Source: Betaproteobacteria bacterium
GTDB taxonomy: Bacteria > Pseudomonadota > Gammaproteobacteria > Burkholderiales > SG8-41
NCBI GenBank assembly: GCA_021730905.1
Contig: JAKFYK010000076.1
Coordinates: 1-44,041 of the forward strand
DNA: 44,041 nucleotides
Reading direction: 5' to 3'
Below the pieces are notes generated by a model. It saw only the letters and a list, made by a program, of their open reading frames with translations, made no database searches and had not been told where the DNA came from. Positions 33,953 to 40,794 of the stretch are shown one piece after another. Numbering within the stretch: the stretch's first letter is position 1; each line of letters starts with the position of its first letter. A program made the translations under genes and the position numbers.

Positions 33953-35023
33953 ATGCAAGTCGAAAAGCATCGTGAAATTATCGCGCCCTTTGCGTGGAAG
34001 GGCGCCGACCTTGAAAAATCCACCGGCTGGATACGCCGTTTCAGCGTTGATGAACTTGCCGAAATCGACCGTGCCCTGCGCAGCGTGCAGCGCAGGGGAC
34101 TGGAATGGCTCGACGTGACCCGAGAGGATTTTCCCTTGCCGGCGTTTGCGGGGGATCTCGCCGGGATCGCGCAGGAACTTGAAGCCGGACGCGGTATCGT
34201 GTTGCTGCGCGGCTTGCCGACTTCCTATTCGCCAGACGAGTTGCGGCTGGTGTACTGGGGCATCGGCGCGCACCTGGGCACTGCGGTGTCGCAGGGCGGA
34301 CGCGGCGAGCTGCTGGGCGTCGTCGAGGACGAAGGCAAGGCCGTGGAGAAGACGAAAATACGCGGCTCGAAGACGTCGCGTGAACTGCCCTTTCACGGTG
34401 ACCGCTGCGACGTCGTGGGGCTGCTGTGCGTGCGCAAGGCCAAATCCGGCGGCATCAGCCGCGTCGTCAGTGCGGCGCAGATTCACAATGAAATTCTGCG
34501 CCGGCGTCCTGATCTGATCGATGTGTTTTACGCCGATTGGTACAACAGCCGGCAGGGTGATGAGCAACCGGGCGAGGCGCGCGCGTATCCGAAGCCGATA
34601 TTCGGTTTTCGTGATGGCCATTTCACCGGCATGTTCTCGCCCGCGTATATCCGGTTCGCGCAGGATTTCCCCGAGGTGCCAAGGCTTACGGCGGCGCAAC
34701 AGGAGGCGCTTGACTTGTATGGCGACCTGTCCGAAGAACTTGCGCTCAATATGGAGTTCGAGCCGGGCGACATCCAGTTGCTGAATAACCACCTCACCTA
34801 CCACGCGCGCACGCGCTACGACGATTACGAGGAGAAGGAAAAGAAACGCCTGCTGCTGCGCTTGTGGCTTGCGGTGCCGGGCAGCCGCCCGCTGCCGCCG
34901 GGGTACGAACTATTGTTCGGCAGCATCGACGCGGGTGCTACGCGCGGTGGCGTGGCCAGCAAGGAAGGCTGGCGCGATGTGAATCAGTTACGTGCGCGGC
35001 GGCGTGCAGCAACATTGAAATGA
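33953..35023 (+). CDS. TauD/TfdA family Fe(II)/2-oxoglutarate dioxygenase
   Basis: A 356-residue dioxygenase. The triad fits H148 and D150 (LPFHGDRCD) and H284 (NNHLTYHARTRYDD), with a C-terminal RLWLAV as a likely anchor region. It is ~80 residues longer than the TauD-type protein encoded at 18566-19405 and belongs to a different subgroup: the N-terminal EIIAPFAWKGADLEKSTGWIRRFSVDELAEID is typical of the family branch with an added N-terminal domain. It starts 19 nt after the Bug gene and ends 8 nt before the TlpA-like selenoprotein gene. The substrate is unknown. Confidence 0.92.
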   Translation: MQVEKHREIIAPFAWKGADLEKSTGWIRRFSVDELAEIDRALRSVQRRGLEWLDVTREDFPLPAFAGDLAGIAQELEAGRGIVLLRGLPTSYSPDELRLVYWGIGAHLGTAVSQGGRGELLGVVEDEGKAVEKTKIRGSKTSRELPFHGDRCDVVGLLCVRKAKSGGISRVVSAAQIHNEILRRRPDLIDVFYADWYNSRQGDEQPGEARAYPKPIFGFRDGHFTGMFSPAYIRFAQDFPEVPRLTAAQQEALDLYGDLSEELALNMEFEPGDIQLLNNHLTYHARTRYDDYEEKEKKRLLLRLWLAVPGSRPLPPGYELLFGSIDAGATRGGVASKEGWRDVNQLRARRRAATLK

Positions 35024-35031
35024 GGTGTAGT

Positions 35032-35628
35032 ATGGAGCGGTTTCATTCTTGGGGTAAATGTATGTATTTGTTTTTAAAAGAAAAAATAGGAACGCTTGGT
35101 TTGATTGCACTGGCCCTGTGCGCGACGACGTGGACGACAGCCGTCCCCGCTGCAGAAGGCCTCTTTCCCGCGGCCACGGTAATGGCGCCGCCGGCGCAGC
35201 CGACGAAAATGCCGGAGTTCGAGTTCGTCAATCTTCAAGGCGGCACGCTGAAATCGTCGGAGTTGAAAGGCAAGGTGATCGTCATTCGCTTCTGGGCAAC
35301 CTGGTGAGACATCTGCCGCGGCGAGATGCCTTCCGTGCAGAAGGCACACAAAGAATACCCGGCGAAAGACGTGGTGGTGATGACGATTTCGCTGGATGGT
35401 GGTGACGGTACGGCAGTGAAGAAATATCTGGACGAGTTCAAATTCACCATGCCGACTGCGCACGATAAAGGCATGGCCTATGGCCGGCAGATCAATGCGC
35501 GCGGTGTGCCGATGACGTTCATCATTGACCGCAATCAAAACGTTGTCGCGCGCGGCATGGGACCGCTTGATCTTGACCGGCCCGACGTCAAAAAAATGAT
35601 TCAAAACCTTGTAGCAAAGCGAGGGTGA
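35032..35628 (+). CDS. TlpA/thioredoxin-like selenoprotein with UxxC active site (Sec92)
   Basis: The frame starts at ATG 35032 (GAGG 6-9 nt upstream) or ATG 35062, and reads through a TGA at 35305-35307 to a TGA stop at 35626-35628. The active site is FWATW-U-DIC-RGEMPSVQKAH, the TlpA/thioredoxin signature WCxxC with U92 as the first redox residue and C95 as the second. The cis-Pro loop is GVPMTFIIDRNQN. The N-terminus has a hydrophobic export segment (GTLGLIALALCATTWTTAVPA), so the domain is periplasmic. A 7-bp hairpin follows the TGA. Reading the TGA as a stop would leave a 91-residue stub and an orphan thioredoxin tail. Confidence 0.95.
35058..35088 (+). repeat. AT-rich dispersed repeat, copy 8 (inside a coding region)
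   Basis: The sequence GTATGTATTTGTTTTTAAAA starts at 35060 and continues GAAAAAATAGG. It is in frame with the selenium-containing TlpA-like gene and encodes CMYLFLKEKIG, the N-terminal basic part of its export signal. It contains the alternative start ATG 35062, so the repeat may itself supply the translation start. Confidence 0.78.
35327..35346 (+). promoter_or_regulatory. Candidate bacterial SECIS hairpin of the TlpA-like gene
   Basis: A perfect 7-bp stem TGCCTTC (35327-35333) / GAAGGCA (35340-35346) closes the six-base loop CGUGCA. The loop begins 26 nt after the TGA codon and has G at its second position, meeting the two main criteria of the bacterial SECIS model as I recall it. Confidence 0.83.
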
Positions 35629-35669
35629 GTCGCAAAACCGAACCACGTTTCACATCAAAGGAGATCGAT

Positions 35670-36221
35670 ATGTTCTTGCGAATGTTGAAGTCCCTGCTGG
35701 CCGGCGCGCTGTTTGCGCTTGTCATGCAGCCGGCGCACGCACTGCAGGTGGGCGACAAGGCGCCTGATTTTTCACTGCCATCGACGTCCGGAACCAACGT
35801 CCGTCTCGCCGATTTCATCGGTAAAAAATCGGTGGTGGTGTTTTTCTACATCGGCGCGTTTACCAAGACCTGAACACAGGAAGCCCTGGCTTTCCAACTT
35901 GATCTTCCCAAGTTCGAAGCCTTAAACGCCCAGGTCCTGGGCGTCAGTGTGGACTTCAATGGTGCGAATCAGGTATGGGCCGAGAAACTTGGCCTGACGT
36001 ATCCGTTGTTGAGTGATACCCAGCGTGCGATGTCGCGTGCCTATGAGTCCCTCAACGACGATGCGGAAATGGCCAAAGGCCCGCGTATCGGCGCCTACCT
36101 GCGCTCCAAGCGATCGTGGTTCGTGATCGACAAGCAGGGCATCATTCGCTATATGAAGATCGAATCCCCTACCTTGATACCCAGCGACGAACTGCTTGAG
36201 ATCGTCAAGAAGCATCAATAG
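35670..36221 (+). CDS. Periplasmic peroxiredoxin selenoprotein (Sec68)
   Basis: ATG 35670 is preceded by AAAGGAG (35657-35663). The frame passes a TGA at 35871-35873 to the stop at 36219-36221, 183 residues in all. The signal peptide ends near A24 (MQPAHA|LQVGDKAPDFSLP). The peroxidatic segment reads FFYIGAFTKT-U-TQEALAF, the AhpC/TSA motif with Sec68 in place of the attacking Cys. The first Pro of the usual PxxxTxxC is Ile, but Thr65 is kept. The conserved Arg lies in SKRSWFVIDKQG. The mature protein has no Cys, so there is no resolving thiol: a one-Sec enzyme needing an external reductant, plausibly the UxxC protein encoded upstream. Confidence 0.95.
35888..35921 (+). promoter_or_regulatory. 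Candidate bacterial SECIS hairpin of the peroxiredoxin gene
   Basis: A two-tier hairpin. The lower stem is GGCTT (35888-35892) / AAGCC (35917-35921), there is a small internal loop, and the upper stem is AACTTG (35896-35901) / CAAGTT (35909-35914) with a 7-base loop. The apical loop begins 28 nt after the TGA. Its first two bases are A and U; a G comes first only if the last G-C pair opens. The fit to the SECIS model is therefore good in place and shape and weaker in loop sequence. Confidence 0.7.
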
Positions 36222-36246
36222 TTGCGGGAATGAAAGGAGATGCATC

Positions 36247-36867
36247 ATGAAGACAGCGTTGTCCTGGATTGCGGCGATGCTGCTCCTTTGCATGGCAGGG
36301 TCGGTGGCCGGCATTGCGTCGGCTGCCGACGATCCGCGTGCCGAAGATCGCAAACAGTTGCTGAAAATCTTTGCCGAGATCGAAGGCGGTATCAACGATC
36401 AGAACATCGATCGCATGGTGGCGCAGATGGACGAAAACGCGACGGTGGTCTGGCTCAATGCCGAAGCCTCGCGCGGCCACAAGGAGATCAGGGCCTACTA
36501 TAACCGCATGGTAGGCAAGGGCGGCGACGTCATCCTCAGCAAATACCTGACTAAGGCCAAGGTTGCAGCGCCCGCGCGTTTTTTCGGCGACATCGCGGTG
36601 GCTGATGGCGCCATGGCCGATGAGTTCTTTCCGATCAAGCGCGATAAATTCACGCTCGATTCCAACTGGTCGGTTACCTGCGCGAAAATCAATGGTCAAT
36701 GGAAGGTAGTACATCTGCACCTGTCGGCCAATGTGTTCAACAACAACCTGCTCGACGAAGTGAAGCAGATGGTGTGGTACGCGGCAGGCGGTGGTTTGCT
36801 CGCGGGGCTGGTGCTGATGTTTGCAGTAATGCGACTGACGGGACGCTCAAGCCGTGCGGCGGGGTGA
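36247..36867 (+). CDS. SnoaL/NTF2-like exported, C-terminally anchored protein
   Basis: A 206-residue protein with a signal peptide (MKTALSWIAAMLLLCMAGSVAGIASA) and a SnoaL/NTF2-like domain: LLKIFAEIEGGINDQNIDRMVAQMDENATVVWLNAEASRGHKEIRAYYNRMVG, then NSNWSVTCAKINGQWKVVHLHLSANVF-type strands. A C-terminal membrane helix lies at ~177-199 (VWYAAGGGLLAGLVLMFAVM). It follows the selenium peroxiredoxin by 25 nt with AAGGAGA (36234-36240) before ATG 36247, and is the last gene of the run. A ligand-binding or scaffolding role at the membrane is inferred. Confidence 0.85.
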   Translation: MKTALSWIAAMLLLCMAGSVAGIASAADDPRAEDRKQLLKIFAEIEGGINDQNIDRMVAQMDENATVVWLNAEASRGHKEIRAYYNRMVGKGGDVILSKYLTKAKVAAPARFFGDIAVADGAMADEFFPIKRDKFTLDSNWSVTCAKINGQWKVVHLHLSANVFNNNLLDEVKQMVWYAAGGGLLAGLVLMFAVMRLTGRSSRAAG

Positions 36868-36898
36868 TCCGTGCCGCGCTGTGGTAATGGGCGTCTTG

Positions 36899-37897
36899 TT
36901 ACTGACTTTTGATGCCGGCGGCTTTGGTCAGTTTTAGCCAGCGCGCGACTTCTGTTTTGATGATGGCCTCGAATTCCTTGCTCGGATTGCCGTGCGACTC
37001 CAGGCCTTCGCGCAGCAACAGCGTTTTCACGTCCTGTAATTGCACAATTCTTGCGATTTCGGCGTTGAGCCTGTCGACTACGGTTGGCGGCGTTTTCGCC
37101 GGCGCGAGGATACCTACCCATGAATTGTGCTCGTAGTCCGGCACGCCCGATTCGGCGATGGTGGGAAACTCCGGCGCGGCAATCGAGCGCTTGATGCTGG
37201 TCACCGCGATGCCGCGCAGTTTGCCGGCGCGTGCGTGCGGCAACGCCGTGGAAATAGTGGCGAAGTTAACCTGGCATTCGCCCGACAGCATTGCCACCAT
37301 GGCCGGTGCACCGCCTTTGTACGGCACGTTCAACATGCGCGTTCCGGTCATGTACATAAAAAGCTCTGCTGCCAGATGGGTGCTGGTGGCCACGCCGCTG
37401 GATGCATAATTGATTTCGCCGGGCTTGGATTTTGCCACTGCGACCAGTTCTTTCAACGATTTCACCGGCATCGACGGATGTACCACCAGCAGATGCGGCA
37501 GGCCGGCGATCTGCGTCACGGGCGCGAAATCGCGCACCGGGTCGAACGGCAATTGCTTGTGCAGGCTGGGATTGATGGTGAATGAGGCGGCGACGGCGAG
37601 CAACGTGTAGCCGTCGGGTGGAGCCTTGGCCACGGCATCGGTACCGTTGATGCTGCCGGCGCCCGGCCGGTTATCCACCAGAAAATTTTCCTTCAGCGTT
37701 TCACCGAGTTTTTGCGCTACCACACGCGCGGCGAAATCGGTCGAGCCGCCGGCGCTTTGCGGCACGATGATGCGCACCGATTTAACGGGATAGTTCTGCG
37801 CTTGTACATGCTGCATCGGAGCGGTTATGCAAAGTGTAGCCGCTGATGCGCAGGCAGCGGCGCGCGTGGTTGCGCGGAAGTTCATCATCAATCGCAT
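36899..37897 (-). CDS. Bug family (TctC) periplasmic solute receptor
   Basis: A 332-residue receptor. The start ATG 37897 has GGGAGA upstream, and the signal peptide is long (~33 residues, ending VQA|QNYP). Motifs are SVRIIVPQSAGGSTDFAARVVAQKL (PQSAGG in place of PFxxGG), DGYTLLAVAASF, LPFDPVRDFAPVTQI and VPYKGGAPAMVAMLSGE. It is the last gene of the minus-strand operon 44000-36899 and lies 20 nt after the TPP-enzyme gene. Its 3' end converges with the SnoaL-like gene across 31 nt, with no clear terminator. Confidence 0.93.
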   Translation of the reverse strand: MRLMMNFRATTRAAACASAATLCITAPMQHVQAQNYPVKSVRIIVPQSAGGSTDFAARVVAQKLGETLKENFLVDNRPGAGSINGTDAVAKAPPDGYTLLAVAASFTINPSLHKQLPFDPVRDFAPVTQIAGLPHLLVVHPSMPVKSLKELVAVAKSKPGEINYASSGVATSTHLAAELFMYMTGTRMLNVPYKGGAPAMVAMLSGECQVNFATISTALPHARAGKLRGIAVTSIKRSIAAPEFPTIAESGVPDYEHNSWVGILAPAKTPPTVVDRLNAEIARIVQLQDVKTLLLREGLESHGNPSKEFEAIIKTEVARWLKLTKAAGIKSQ

Positions 37898-37917
37898 GGT
37901 TTCTCCCCGATGGTTTT

Positions 37918-39672
37918 TTATTCCGCGTCGTAACCCGGTTCCACGCGCATGTCGATCACGCAGACCTTGCCTTCGCGCACCGCAACGATGGCCTGTGCGA
38001 CGGTTGATTGAACCTGCGCAGGATCGGTGACGGGGCCGATGGCGACCGCACCTTGCGCGCGTGCCATGGCAGCGAGATCGATGTCCGGATCGCCGATATG
38101 CTGACCGATCCAGCGGTTTTCTGCCGGGCGGCCGCGCGCAACGGCCACCTGCTCTTGATGCCGTTCGTCGTTGAAGTAAGAACGGTTGTTGCAGATGATT
38201 ATCAGACACGGAATTCCGTAGTGCACGGCGGTCCACACCGCGGTGTTGCCCATGATGAAATCGCCGTCGCCGCACAGGCCGATCGGTATGCGGCCGCTGC
38301 CCTTTAATGCGAGCGCTGCGCCCACCGTGATGCCGGGGCCCGCGCCAACACCGCCGCCGCCATCAAAGCCGACGTAATCGAGCGGATGGCGGAACGGCAG
38401 ATAAGCGCCGTTCCAGCCCAGCGGCAGCCGCGTGACGCAGAAATCCACTTCCTTGAGTGCCGCGCGCAATGCGGCGCCGACGCCACGCAGTGTCACGGCG
38501 TTTTCCGGTGCGGCTGGCGCAGCACCGTTGGCCGGCATCGGCTTCGCCGTGCGCGGCGCTACGGCCTGCAGCAGTTGCGGCACTACCGCATCGGGTTCGC
38601 ACATCATGTACACGTCCACCGGCGGCAGCGCCTGATAGTCCATGCTCCAGCCGCGATGGACATGCGCATCACACGACACGTGAATGATTTTTGCGGTGAC
38701 CAGCTTTGCACCCAGCGCCTGCTTGAGCGAGCCGGCGAGATCGAGCCAGTCCAGCGACAGGATCACATCCGCGTCGGCCAGCAGCTTTTTCGCCTGTGGT
38801 GTGAGCCGATTGCCAGGCGGCGCGGCGTGCAGCCTATGATCGGTGGGGAATGCTGCCGCCAGTTTGATGTGGGTGAGCACCGGAATGTTGAGTTTTTCTG
38901 CCAGCGCGACACGAGCTTCCCATGCAGCCATGTTGCGCGAGCAGCGGCCTGCCAGCATCACCGGATTTTTTGCTTCGGCCAGCAGTTTTGCCGCGGCTGC
39001 GATCAAATCTGCCGGCGCTTGCGCGGGTGCCGGCGGCGCATAGCGCGAGACATCAGGCATCGCGGGTAGCGCACCGATTTTTTCTTCCTGAATCGTGACA
39101 TCGAGATTGACGTACACCGGGCCGCGCGGCGCAGTCTGCGCGATTTGCGCCGCACGCAGCAACGCTTCCATTGCTGCGGCGACCGAGCCGGGCTGATTAT
39201 CCCACTTGGTGAAGTTGCGTACCAGCGCGCCTTGGTCGGCGCAGGTGTGTATCCATTCGATCCACGGCCGGCGTTTTGCCGCATCCCACGCACCGGTCGC
39301 GCCCAGCACCAGTACCGCGGAACGGTCACACCAACTGTTGAAGATCGGCATCGACGCATGCATCAGGCCGACGTTGGAATGCAGCGCCGCCGCCATCATG
39401 CGATCCGACGCCTTGAAATAGCCCTGTGCGATGTGCACCGCAGTTTCGTCGTGCAGACACAGCAGCATTTGCGGCGCTCGGTTACCAAGATAATTGACCA
39501 GGCTGTCGTGCAGGCCGCGGTAACTCGCGCCGGGGTTGAGCGCGATATAGGGGATATCGAGTTCGCGCAGCATTGCAGCGATGGCGTCGCTGCCCCAGTG
39601 ATTCTCGGATTCATGCGCGGGCACCGGGTAGTCGTGGTGGATGCCGGCGGCCGGGTTTATTTTGTCGTTCAT
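37918..39672 (-). CDS. Thiamine pyrophosphate-dependent enzyme (acetolactate synthase/benzoylformate decarboxylase-like)
   Basis: A 584-residue TPP enzyme with the standard three domains: N-terminal pyrimidine-binding (IPYIALNPGASYRGLHDSLV, LCLHDETAVHIAQGYFKASD), a central domain, and a C-terminal diphosphate-binding domain with the TPP motif GDGDFIMGNTAVWTAVHYGIPCLIIICNN. The conserved Glu that activates TPP lies in the HDET region; one alignment register would place Asp at the key site, so this deserves inspection. Family members decarboxylate or ligate 2-oxo acids. It lies between two Bug receptor genes downstream of the fused hydroxylase. The substrate is unknown. Confidence 0.9.
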   Translation of the reverse strand: MNDKINPAAGIHHDYPVPAHESENHWGSDAIAAMLRELDIPYIALNPGASYRGLHDSLVNYLGNRAPQMLLCLHDETAVHIAQGYFKASDRMMAAALHSNVGLMHASMPIFNSWCDRSAVLVLGATGAWDAAKRRPWIEWIHTCADQGALVRNFTKWDNQPGSVAAAMEALLRAAQIAQTAPRGPVYVNLDVTIQEEKIGALPAMPDVSRYAPPAPAQAPADLIAAAAKLLAEAKNPVMLAGRCSRNMAAWEARVALAEKLNIPVLTHIKLAAAFPTDHRLHAAPPGNRLTPQAKKLLADADVILSLDWLDLAGSLKQALGAKLVTAKIIHVSCDAHVHRGWSMDYQALPPVDVYMMCEPDAVVPQLLQAVAPRTAKPMPANGAAPAAPENAVTLRGVGAALRAALKEVDFCVTRLPLGWNGAYLPFRHPLDYVGFDGGGGVGAGPGITVGAALALKGSGRIPIGLCGDGDFIMGNTAVWTAVHYGIPCLIIICNNRSYFNDERHQEQVAVARGRPAENRWIGQHIGDPDIDLAAMARAQGAVAIGPVTDPAQVQSTVAQAIVAVREGKVCVIDMRVEPGYDAE

Positions 39673-39710
39673 TCTTGTTTCTCCTCGCTGCTGCGTGTGT
39701 GTGACCGCGT

Positions 39711-40676
39711 TCAATCCACGCGCGCACCGGATTGTTTGATCACGTTCGCCCATTTGGCGATTTCGGATTTGATGTGCGCGGCGAATTGTTCGCGCGTGCT
39801 GCCGACCGCGATCACGCCTTCGTCATTGAGGCGCTGTTTGACGTCAGCGCTTTGCATGATTTTTGCTACTTGTGCATTCAGCAGATTCGCGATGTCGCCC
39901 GGCGTGCCCGCAGGCGCCCATAGCCCGTACCACTGGCTGGATTCATAACCTTTCAATCCGGCTTCGGCGACGGTGGGCAGATTCGGCATGGCCGCGAGCC
40001 GCTCGCGGCTGGTGACGGCGAGGGCTCGCAACCGTCCGGTTTTCACATGCGGGCCGGCATTGATCGCCGGCAAAAACATGGTCATCGCCTCGCCGCCGAG
40101 CAAGCCGATCATCGCCGGGCCGGAACCGCGGTAGGGGATGTGCACCATCTTCACGCCTGCCAGCGTGTTGAAGAGTTCGCCCGCAAGATGCGGCGTGCTG
40201 CCGCTACCGGAGCCGGCAAAGCCGATTTCGCCAGGTTTGGATTTGGCGAGCGCGATCAGTTCCGTGACCGACTTCACCGGTAGCGAAGGATGCACCACCA
40301 GCACATTGGGACCGAGCGCGATCAGGCTGATTGGCTCGAATTCGCGAATCGGATCGTAGAGCGATTTTTTGTAAAGGCTGGGCGAGGTGACGAAGTTCGC
40401 GCCGTTGACCATCAGCGTGTAGCCATCCTTCGGCGATTTGGCGACGACTTCGCTGCCGATCATGCCGTTGGCGCCGCCGCGGTTTTCGATGACAAACGAC
40501 TTACCGAGATTCTCCGAAAGTTTTTGCGCTACCAGCCGGCCTGCGTTATCGACACCGCCGCCGGCAGGAAACGGCACGATGATGCGCACTGGCCCCGACG
40601 GATAGCTTTGCGCGTTTGTGTCCAGCGCGCCCAGCGTGCCGAGCATTCCAAACGCAGCGACCGCGACCTTCCGCAT
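39711..40676 (-). CDS. Bug family (TctC) periplasmic solute receptor
   Basis: A 321-residue receptor. The start ATG 40676 has GAGGAG upstream, and the signal peptide ends after A22 (LDTNA|QSYP). Motifs are GPVRIIVPFPAGGGVDNAGRLVAQKL, DGYTLMVNGANF, SLYDPIREFEPISLI and IPYRGSGPAMIGLLGGE (Arg replaces Lys in the VPYKG turn). It sits between the hydroxylase and TPP-enzyme genes, 38 nt before the latter. Confidence 0.94.
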   Translation of the reverse strand: MRKVAVAAFGMLGTLGALDTNAQSYPSGPVRIIVPFPAGGGVDNAGRLVAQKLSENLGKSFVIENRGGANGMIGSEVVAKSPKDGYTLMVNGANFVTSPSLYKKSLYDPIREFEPISLIALGPNVLVVHPSLPVKSVTELIALAKSKPGEIGFAGSGSGSTPHLAGELFNTLAGVKMVHIPYRGSGPAMIGLLGGEAMTMFLPAINAGPHVKTGRLRALAVTSRERLAAMPNLPTVAEAGLKGYESSQWYGLWAPAGTPGDIANLLNAQVAKIMQSADVKQRLNDEGVIAVGSTREQFAAHIKSEIAKWANVIKQSGARVD

Positions 40677-40752
40677 ACTTTTCTCCTCGTTGTTGCGTTT
40701 TGCCAGAGCGAACAACGTCGCGTTCTTCTCCTGGCATGCCATTCACGGATGA

Positions 40753-40794
40753 TATTATATAAGTATTTGTTTTTATTGATATTTTTATTTTACG
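40753..40794 (+). repeat. AT-rich dispersed repeat, copy 9 (longest)
   Basis: The most complete copy: TATTATATAAGTATTTGTTT, then TTATTGATATTTTTATTTTA and CGCG (40753-40794). It lies between the hydroxylase and Bug genes of the minus-strand operon. Its right end supplies the last two codons and the TAA stop (40785-40787 on the complementary strand) of the hydroxylase gene. Confidence 0.85.

Noticed and set aside
35305..35307. TGA at the TlpA-like active site as a nonsense mutation (pseudogene)
   Set aside because: Three separate genes have TGA precisely at the redox cysteine position, with intact frames and hairpins downstream. Random nonsense changes would not choose those sites three times.
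35879..35895. Alternative SECIS hairpin GGAAGC/GCTTTCC right after the peroxiredoxin TGA
   Set aside because: Its loop starts only about 11 nt from the TGA and needs a bulge. The hairpin at 35888-35921 has better spacing and two clean stems.
6282..40794. AT-rich repeats as promoters or intrinsic terminators
   Set aside because: No hairpin precedes the T-runs, two copies lie inside coding sequence, both orientations occur relative to genes, and no shared -35/-10 pair is visible.
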